Assembly (NCBI RefSeq): GCF_018873765.1
Contig: NC_057916.1
Location: 13,451,501 to 13,515,500 of the forward strand
DNA from: Telopea speciosissima
Taxonomy: Eukaryota > Streptophyta > Magnoliopsida > Proteales > Proteaceae
Length of the DNA: 64,000 bases
Reading direction: 5' to 3'
Shown here: in pieces, positions 57,219 through 64,000 of the stretch
Position numbering within the stretch: the first letter of the stretch is position 1
How the letters are laid out: each line of letters opens with the position of its first letter
Made by a program: the position numbers and the translations under genes
Notes under the pieces: model-generated
What the model was told of the DNA's origin: nothing
Seen by the model: only the letters and a program-made list of their open reading frames with translations
Database searches by the model: none

Positions 57219-60200
57219 ATGTCTTCTGGATTTATTTGGAATGTCCGGGGCCTTAATTCCCTGCCAAAACACCATGAAATCAAGAATCTCATTAAATCCC
57301 CCAACTCCTCTTTCTGTGCCCTCCTTGAAACCCAGGTTCTCATTGAGAATGCCCCCGCATTGCGGCTGTAATCACCCCATCTTGGTCTTTCCTCTCCAAC
57401 TACGACCATTCGCCCAACAGCCGCATCTGACTTCTTTGGGACCCATCCAAAATCCACTTCTCCATCTCTCATTCCTCCCCCCAACTCCTTCACCTTTCCA
57501 TCTCCATCCCCAACTCCCCTCCCTCCTTCTTCCTCACTGTTGTCTATGCCTTCAACAGGGCTGTCAATTGCTCCCATCTTTGGGACGATCTTCTCCTCCT
57601 CAATTTCAGGGTCGGGTCAAGCCCTTGGGGGGTGGGGGGAGACTTTAATGTTGTCAGATTTCAACATGAAAAAATTGGAGGCCGTCCTCTTGACTCTCTC
57701 ACCGTCTCTGCTTTTAACGATTGCATCGAGGAAGCGGGTATTGACGACCGTCGTTGGTCCGGATCCCCTCTTACTTGGCACAATCGTCGCGCAAGTCCCG
57801 ACCGGATTGCCTGCAAAGCTTGACCGGCTTCTCATCAATGGAGCCTAGCTCTCTTCTTTTCCCCATTCCCACGCTTCTTTTCCCCTCCAAGGTCTTTCAG
57901 ACCACTGCCTCTGCCTCCTCCACATCCAACAATACTCCTCCTTTGGCCCCAAACCTTTCAAATTCTTTGACATGTGAACCTCCCACCCCCTCTACCTTCC
58001 CACCATCCTCAAAGCTTGGAGCTCTCCTGTCTTCTGTCCCTCCCTCCCTCTCATTTCCTTTGCCAAAAAACTCCGCCTCACCAAATCAGCCCTCAAAGCC
58101 TGGAACTCCTCCACCTTTAGCAACATCAATTCCCGTGTTTCTGATTGCCGAAATGAGCTCTCCTGCATCCAATCCCGCCTCCAAGCTGACCCTCTCAACC
58201 CTTTCTTGGCAGAGGAAGAGAAAAAGCTCTCTGAATCCCTTGCCTCCCTTTCCTCTCAAGAAGAAAACTTCCTCCGCTAGACATCCCGCATTCGTTGCCT
58301 GGAGCTGGGCGACTCCAACTCGGCGTATTTTCACCGCTCTCTCAAAGCTAGACTCAGCTCCAACTCCATCACCATGCGCATTGCTAATGATGGCTCCCAT
58401 CTTTCTTCTGTCTCTGACATCAAGTCCGAGGCAGTCTCCTTCTTCTCCTCCCTTTTCAACTCCTCCCTCCTTCCTCTTTCTCCCATCCCCCCTGATCTCA
58501 TAAATAAATTTGTCCCCCCCCTCTCTCGCTAGCTCCCTTCTCGCCATTCCCTCGGACGATGAGATCTCCAAAGCTATCCTCTCCCATAAATCCAACAAGG
58601 CCCCCGGCCCTGATGGCTTTAGCATGGGATTCTTCTTAAGCTGCTGGGACCACATCAAAGCTGAGCTCATCACTGCTGTTCGCAGTTTCTTCTTCAACCC
58701 CAACCAGCTGGCTCAGATCAATCAGACTTTCCTCTGCCTCATCCCTAAAAAAGATGGTGCTTCCTCTCTCTGATTTCAGGCCTATCTCCCTTTGCAATCT
58801 TCTTTACAAGTTCATTACAAAGATCCTGGCCAATAGGATCCAGCTCGTCATCCCCTCCTTAGTGAGCCCGAACCAATCAGCCTTCATCTCTGGTAAAAGC
58901 ATCGCAGATAATATCATCCTTTGCTCTGAAATCGTTAGAGGTTTCGACAGGAAATCCCACTCGTCGGCTGCCCTGATGAAGATTGACCTTCACAAAGCTT
59001 TCAACTCCCTTCGCTGGGACTTTATTGCTGATGTGATGTCTCTGATGGGCTTCCCTCCGCCTTTCATTAGGTGGATTCTAGCTTGCATCTCCTCCCCTTC
59101 CTTCTCGGTTATTATTAACGGTTCCCCCGGGGGGTTCTTCCACGCGAAAGCTGGGATCCGTCAAGGCTGCCCCCTTTCCCCTTTCCTTTTCTCCCTGGCC
59201 CTTAAAGTCCTCCCTAGGAGCCTTCAAACCAACACTGACATTCACCTTATCTCCCCTCTTCCCAAATGTAAGCACATCAATCTCACCCATCAGGCCTTTG
59301 CTGATGATTTGATGATCTTCTCCAAAGCCTCCCCTTCCTCCATCTCTAACATCATGTCCTCCCTTCATCTCTTCGAACACCCTTCAGGATTTCGTATCAA
59401 CCTCCTCAAATCCAAACTCTTCCTCTCGGGGATCCCTAATGATGCTAAAGCCAATTTGCTCCACTTGACTGGCTTCTCCCTTGGCACTCTTCCAGTCAAA
59501 TACCTTGGCCTCCCTCTCATCCCTGCCAGGCTCTCCAGCCACCACTGCACCCCCATGCTTGACAATATCCGCAAGCGCCTTCAACTTTGGAAAGCCAAGC
59601 TTCTCTCCTATGCTGGCAGACTTGAGTGCATCAGATCGGTCCTCCAATCCTCCTACATCTACTGGTGCGGAGTTTTTGCCATTCCAAAAGCCACCTCCTT
59701 AGCTATGGAAAGACTCTTCTGCGCGTTCCTCTGGAAAGGAAAGGAAACTTCCAAATTCCTTCACCCTATCAGTTGGAAATCTATCTGTCTCCCCAAAGCT
59801 GAGGGAGGTCTGGGGATTAGGCGCATTCAGGACTCCAATACTGCGGGCATCCTAAAGCTAATCTGGAAAATCTCTTCCAAGCATGATTCTATATGGGTCC
59901 AATGGGTTTACTCCCACCTTCTCAAAAATAATTCCATCTGGACCGTTCCCATCCACCCCGATTCCTCCTACATCTGGCGCAAGATTCTCTACCTGCGCCA
60001 CACTGCCCTGCGAGCCATCTCCTTCTCCATTGCTGATGGTTCCTCTACCTCCATTTGGCTTGATCCATGGCACCCCCTTGGAGTTCTCTACAACCATTTT
60101 GGCCCCAGAGCTATCGATTCCTCCAGCATCCCTAAGGACGCGCCCCTCTCTTCCATCATCTCCCTTGGCTCTTGATCCCCCCCTCCCCCTTATCCCCATC

Positions 60201-60823
60201 CTCTCCTTGATCTGGCCTTCCCTCACTCCCCTTTCCCCCCCCCCCTCCCCCTCCCCCTCCCCCTCCATTGTTGACAAAATTACTTGGCTCCCCTCCTCTA
60301 CTGGCCTCTTCAGCTTCAGCTCTGCTTGGAATTTTGTCCGCCCCCAAGCCCCCCGTCCCCTGGCACAAACTGGTTTGGTTCACAGGTCACATCCCCCGCC
60401 ATAGTTTCCTAGTTTGGCGAACCCTCAACCATTGCCTTCCCACCCAAGCCTTTCTCATCCACCGTAGAATCCCTGCCCCCCACACCTGTACCTTGTGCTG
60501 GTCTGGTTCTGAAGACATCGACCATCTTTTCTTTGCTTGCCCCTTCTCCCAAACCATCTAGAAAAAAGCCCTTCTGTTCATTTGGCCCCGCAGCAAAAGA
60601 CCCCTTCCCTTTGATAGAGTGGCTCTGGATGATCAGATCCTTCCCAGGAGGCTCTATATGCGACGCCATTGGGAAGCTAGTATTTGGAGGTACGCTATAC
60701 CATATCTGGATGGAGAGAAACCTTCGGAGATGGTCTACCAATTCTAGATCTTTCGACTTGATTTGGAAGTCCATCTCCTTTGACGTTTCTACGAAATTGA
60801 GCTTCCTCCCCCACAAGTCTTAG
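57219..60823 (+). pseudogene. LINE ORF2 (endonuclease, reverse transcriptase, zf-RVT)
   Basis: Starts MSSGFIWNVRGLNSL, the first endonuclease block, then ALLETQ, GGDFNVV (57633), SGSPLTWHN and LSDHCLCLL; frameshifts occur between about 57370 and 58760. Reverse transcriptase from 58580: NKAPGPDGFSMGFF, LIPKKDGA, DFRPISLCN, GIRQGCPLSPFLFSL and the catalytic FADDLM (59290). It ends with the zf-RVT domain (FLVWRTLNHCLPTQAFL, CTLCWSGSEDIDHLFFAC, 60405-60550) in a shifted frame, and a stop near 60821. The long 58754-60175 block is open. Confidence 0.92.
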
Positions 60824-61011
60824 TTGGATTCTCCCAGGAATAGGCATATTATTAGAGCCTGGGACCTTGATTGTACCATTTTACAGCCTCCCCTCTAGAG
60901 GGCTAGTGGCTTGTTTCTTCCCCCCCCCCCCCGCCAGCCTTCCCTTGTATTTCTTTCTTGCCCACCTCGGGCTTTCTTTGGTAATACATTTTTATTCACC
61001 AAAAAAAAAAA

Positions 61012-61510
61012 GGGTAAAGTACACGTACCCCCCTATAATGCACCCAATATTCCTCGTACCCCCCTAAGCGGCTCAATATTCCACGTACCACCCGTCAATA
61101 TTCCACGTACCACCCCTGTTTTACACCCCAAATGCCAATAGGTCCAATCCGTTAAATACCACCGTTAGATGCCAAAATTTTGACCATTTTACCCTTTGCT
61201 CCATTTTCTTAAATCTGAAAAGACTTAATTACCCTCACTTATTTGTTGCCCTAAACTAATTGAAAATGACCATTTTACCCTTTATTTTATTTTTATAAAT
61301 GAAAAGACCTAATTGCCCTCACTTATGTATTACCCTAACCTAATTAGAAAAGACTATTTTACCCCTAAATATTTGTTCCTAAAAACCAACCCAACCTAAC
61401 CGACGAAAAGCTTGGGAGGACCTGCTACTCCGGCAAGGCGTCCAGCTCCCTGCTCCGGCGACTTCCTTCCTTCTCCGACTATACGTATTGGCATATAGCT
61501 GAACCGGGAC
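61012..61510 (+). repeat. Left TIR of the Pack-MULE
   Basis: Ends gaaccgggac at 61510, whose reverse complement gtcccggttc starts the right TIR at 62605. Contains repeated ttaccct motifs. Confidence 0.92.
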
Positions 61511-61511
61511 C

Positions 61512-61982
61512 CAGCAAGCCCAACTGGCTGCGATCCTCGGCCCCAATACGGCTCCATTCGAAACCCTGATTTCCCATCTCATGTCATCTTGGAACGAACA
61601 GCGATCGCAGGCCGAGGCGTTATTTAATCTCTGCAAACAGAATCAGCCCGATGCGTTGTCTCTCAAGCTCGCTCATCTTCTTCAGTCATCTCCTCTCGTC
61701 GAGCTACGGGCCATGTCGGCGATTCTCCTTCGTAAGCAGTTCACCCGTGATGATTCTTACATCTGGCCTCGTCTTTCTCCTTCTACGCAATCGGCTCTCA
61801 AAACTCACCTTCTTGCTTGCATTCAACAAGAAGTTGCCAAGACGATATCCAAAAAGCTCTGCGATACAGTCTCCGAGTTCGCTTCAGGTATCCTTCCTGA
61901 TGGTGGGTGGCCGGAGCTTCTCCCCTTTATGTTCCAATGTGTCACCTCCGATAACCCTCGGCTTCAAGAGTCCGCTCTTCTG
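61512..61982 (+). pseudogene. Captured fragment of importin-beta (IPO5/KETCH1-like), N-terminal HEAT repeats
   Basis: Encodes QQAQLAAILGPNTAPFETL, then NEQRSQAEALFNLCKQ, LKLAHLLQSSP, AMSAILLRKQFTRDD and LPFMFQCVTSDNPRLQESALL, which is the start of plant IPO5-type karyopherins. The native initiator region is missing: the in-frame codon four residues before QQAQL is a stop (TGA in the TIR). An internal ATG at 61581 opens 146 codons. Identity to the family ends at ESALL, and the frame stops at 62021 after 13 unrelated residues. About 157 of more than 1,100 residues remain, with no damage inside the fragment, so the capture is young or under constraint. Confidence 0.9.
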
Positions 61983-62478
61983 ATGGAAACCCACCTCAGG
62001 AGTGCTTGTTTGCGATTCTGATGAAGATGTTTCTTTCAATTCCTTTACAAATTTAGCCTAAAATAACAATCAAACCTTTAGAAACAGAATGCTCTGATAG
62101 ATTGGACCCGGCAGGGTATAGAATTGAGCATCATTCAAATAAGTTTTAAGAGTCAGATTCAAGTTTCATTGAAACAAGTATGAAATTCTGCAAGAAAGGA
62201 GCAGCTATTTCATCAAAATAACAGAAATTTTTTCTTCAATTAGATATTCCTTTCTTTTTAAAACAAAAACAGAAATCCAGGAGTTTTAACTATCATCAGA
62301 TAAACAGTAATAAAAAAATGTAAGCAGTGAATTACGGTTGGCACGTCACAGAACTACAGTAGTAAATAATGAAAGAAAATGGAATAAGATAAAGCTCGTC
62401 AACGGCGAATCTTAGGTTTTATCCACAGGGATCAACAGGAAACAGATTGAAGTAGAATAATAAAAAAAGGAAGGATTG
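61983..62478. other. Unassigned interior of the Pack-MULE
   Basis: About 0.5 kb of AT-rich sequence between the two captured fragments. No protein recognised. It may be captured intron or promoter sequence of either donor gene. Confidence 0.5.
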
Positions 62479-62610
62479 TCGTCGTTTAGGGTTAATCCAG
62501 GTTTATCATCATTCTCGGCAGATCCGCACAGTTCCGGTGACTCTCTGTTGGAGCTTATAGAGTTCGCCAAGGGGAGAATTCCGAAGGATTATTGGGGAGT
62601 TACCGTCCCG
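62479..62610 (+). pseudogene. Captured fragment of an apyrase (GDA1/CD39 family, APY5/6-like)
   Basis: Encodes SSFRVNPGLSSFSADP, then GDSLLELIEFAKGRIPKDYWG and VTVPVQL, matching the segment before the apyrase ATAG motif (RVNPGLSSF...ELVEFAKxRIPxxxW, then LMATAG in the family). Right after VPVQL the sequence enters the TIR (62605) and reads YANTYSRRRK instead of the ATAG motif. Only ~45 residues are present. Family assignment rests on motif memory and should be checked by search. Confidence 0.7.
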
Positions 62611-63109
62611 GTTCAGCTATACGCCAATACGTATAGCCGGAGAAGGAAGGAAGTCGCCAGAGCAGGGAGCTGGACGCCTTGCCGGAGCAGCAGCTTTCTC
62701 TAAGTACGGAGGCGCTCTAAGTGAGTTGATTTGGGGAAGATGAGGGCATTTTGGGGTTTTTAGGAACAAATATCTAGGGGTAAAATAGTCTTTTCAAATT
62801 AGGTTGGGGTAATACATAAATGAAGGCAATTAGGTCTTTTCATGTTTAAAAATAAAACAAAGGGTAAAATGGTCATTTTCAATTAGTTTAGGGCAACAAA
62901 TAAGTGAGGGTAATTAAATCTTTTCAGATTTAAGAAAATAGAGCAAAGGGTAAAATGGTCAAAATTTTGGCATCTAACGGTGGTATTTAACGGATTGGAC
63001 CTATTTGGCATTTGGGGTGTAAAGCAGGGGTGGTACGTGGAATATTGAGCCGCTTAGGGGGGTACGAGGAATATTGGGTGCATTATAGGGGGGTACGTGT
63101 ACTTTACCC
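62605..63109 (-). repeat. Right TIR of the Pack-MULE
   Basis: Inverted copy of 61012-61510, ending tacgtgtactttaccc at 63109. Confidence 0.92.
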
Positions 63110-63127
63110 AAAAAAAAAACCCTCAAA

Positions 63128-64000
63128 TGCCCAAAAATAAATTATGAAGAGCTTCACTTGAAACCAAGACCACTGCTTTTCCACTGCTGCTGGAACCTGG
63201 ATGGGAGGCTTGGGAGCAGTTAAGGTTCCACTTCTATTCCTTGTTTTCTAAAGGTAACCACCTCTGCTTCAGTACTCCTCCCCATGTTACCCAGACATGG
63301 CAAAGGATATAACTTCCCCGTGCTAGCCAAACACAGCAAAGGATTATAACCTCACCCCGACAACAACAACAACAATAACTCGGCCTTTCCAAATAACCTC
63401 ACCCCTACACACACAAAAAACAAAAGGATAGGACTTGTGTGCAGGAAAATTTTCATTTCTTGCATTCTCATTGGCTTACAAGAAGTAGACACAGTTAGGG
63501 TTCATAATTTGAAGCGTTATTACAACTTAAGCTGCCTCCTCATATTCCTTTGCCAACAATCCTAAAAACTCCCCAAGCTTTTCAGTTTTTTTTTTTTTCT
63601 GTTTAAAATTTATTTTTATATCAACCACTGAACCACTAAGAAAGGTACCACCTTGGACTAAAGAAATAATTTATGGCTGAGTTTCACAAACTATCCTACA
63701 CCGTTCTTGAAAGACAAAAACTGGTCATCCCTCTAAATCAGCTCCTCATTGAAAGTCACAAGGCCTTGCAGTCCAGAGCTTCCCCAGCATAGGCTTACCA
63801 AACAGGTTTCTCTAAAAGGAGTAAATGGAAACTCACTTAGGTCATAAGGAGGACCTATCCCCAACAGATGAGCTTAAGCATCCCCATTAACATCTTAGAA
63901 AGTCAGATATTCAACTCTGACCTCCATCATGACAAAGATTGGCTGGTGCCAAGGACTTCCTTGACAATCTAGAAAAGTCCTCTATTAGGATGATCAAAAA
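63128..64000. other. Right edge of window, no gene recognised
   Basis: AT-balanced sequence without conserved coding potential. A T-run sits near 63588. I looked for upstream PHD-finger exons of the acyltransferase gene here on the minus strand and saw none. Confidence 0.5.

Larger units (their letters stand above)
61012..63109. mobile_element. Pack-MULE: Mutator-like element with ~500-bp TIRs carrying host gene fragments
   Basis: TIRs 61012-61510 and 62605-63109 begin gggtaaagtacacgtacccc on each strand and match closely by eye throughout; the left TIR has an extra ~22-bp tandem copy (caatattccacgtaccaccc). Both sides are flanked by A-runs (61001-61011; 63110-63119), compatible with a 9-bp A target duplication in the LINE poly(A). 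The 1.09-kb interior has no transposase but holds an importin-beta piece (61512-61982) and an apyrase piece (about 62479-62610). Long TIRs, 9-bp-type duplication and captured coding pieces define a Pack-MULE; MULE rather than another TIR family is inferred. Confidence 0.87.
55001..63127 (+). mobile_element. L1-type LINE (55009-61011) with nested Mutator-like element; target-site duplication at both ends
   Basis: The 8-mer ccctcaaa (with preceding A's, aaaaccctcaaa) occurs at 55001-55008 just before the LINE and at 63120-63127 just after the A-run that follows the nested element, as expected for target-primed reverse transcription. Between them are ORF1 (55026-57212), ORF2 (57219 to about 60823), a 3' untranslated part with a C tract, and the poly(A) at 61001-61011. 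Very C-rich on this strand. Stops and frameshifts in both ORFs make it inactive. A second, shorter relative ends at 4302. Confidence 0.88.

Noticed and set aside
61581..62021. Functional short importin gene
   Set aside because: Native start region is missing and the frame ends soon after leaving homology; treated as a captured fragment, although transcription is possible.

Overview
This is a nuclear window from a flowering plant. The evidence is spliced plant genes with chloroplast or mitochondrial targeting, long transposon-filled introns, plant-type copia, Sirevirus-like and chromovirus LTR retrotransposons, an L1-type LINE, a Mutator-like element and hAT-like MITEs. Species and family cannot be fixed from the sequence. 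I see no prokaryotic-type operons, CRISPR arrays, tRNA or rRNA genes.

Left third (1-25.9 kb): one gene on the minus strand, chloroplast glutamate N-acetyltransferase (ArgJ). Fifteen exons can be placed, from the ATG at 25820 to 1489; the last coding exon lies off the left edge. About 1.28 kb of coding sequence is spread over more than 24 kb. Its introns hold a solo LTR with target-site duplication (3250-3595), a LINE 3' end (about 4.0-4.3 kb), a broken copia element (5102-about 8760), three copies of an uncharacterised ~430-bp repeat, two tandem duplications, hAT-like elements (17644-18771, 19465-20082, 23448-23555), an antisense LTR (22041-22412) and a broken L-type lectin receptor kinase fragment (20275-21665).

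Middle (26-37.2 kb): a small three-exon gene for an organellar RRM protein (29053-31562, minus), with an inverted repeat in intron 1 and a partial copy of its first exon 2.3 kb upstream. Next are the last four exons of a PHD-finger/GNAT acyltransferase gene of the IDM1 type (34671-37098, minus). Its 5' part is not in the window: the retrotransposon block begins 119 bp beyond the first visible exon.

Right half (37.2-63.1 kb) is a nest of transposons. A Sirevirus-like copia with a truncated 5' LTR (37217-44340) abuts a chromovirus (Ty3/gypsy) that has lost its 5' half (44341-53586). Inside that gypsy element is an unidentified LTR-like insert, and inside the insert is a nearly complete copia element with a 5-bp target-site duplication (45849-51027). 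A long L1 LINE follows (55009-61011). A Mutator-like element with ~500-bp terminal inverted repeats (61012-63109) sits in the LINE poly(A) tail and carries pieces of two unrelated host genes, an importin-beta (IPO5/KETCH1 type) and an apyrase: a Pack-MULE.

The host genes are unrelated in function (plastid arginine biosynthesis, organellar RNA binding, chromatin acetylation). The window mainly shows how transposons expand introns, truncate a gene and shuffle gene fragments.
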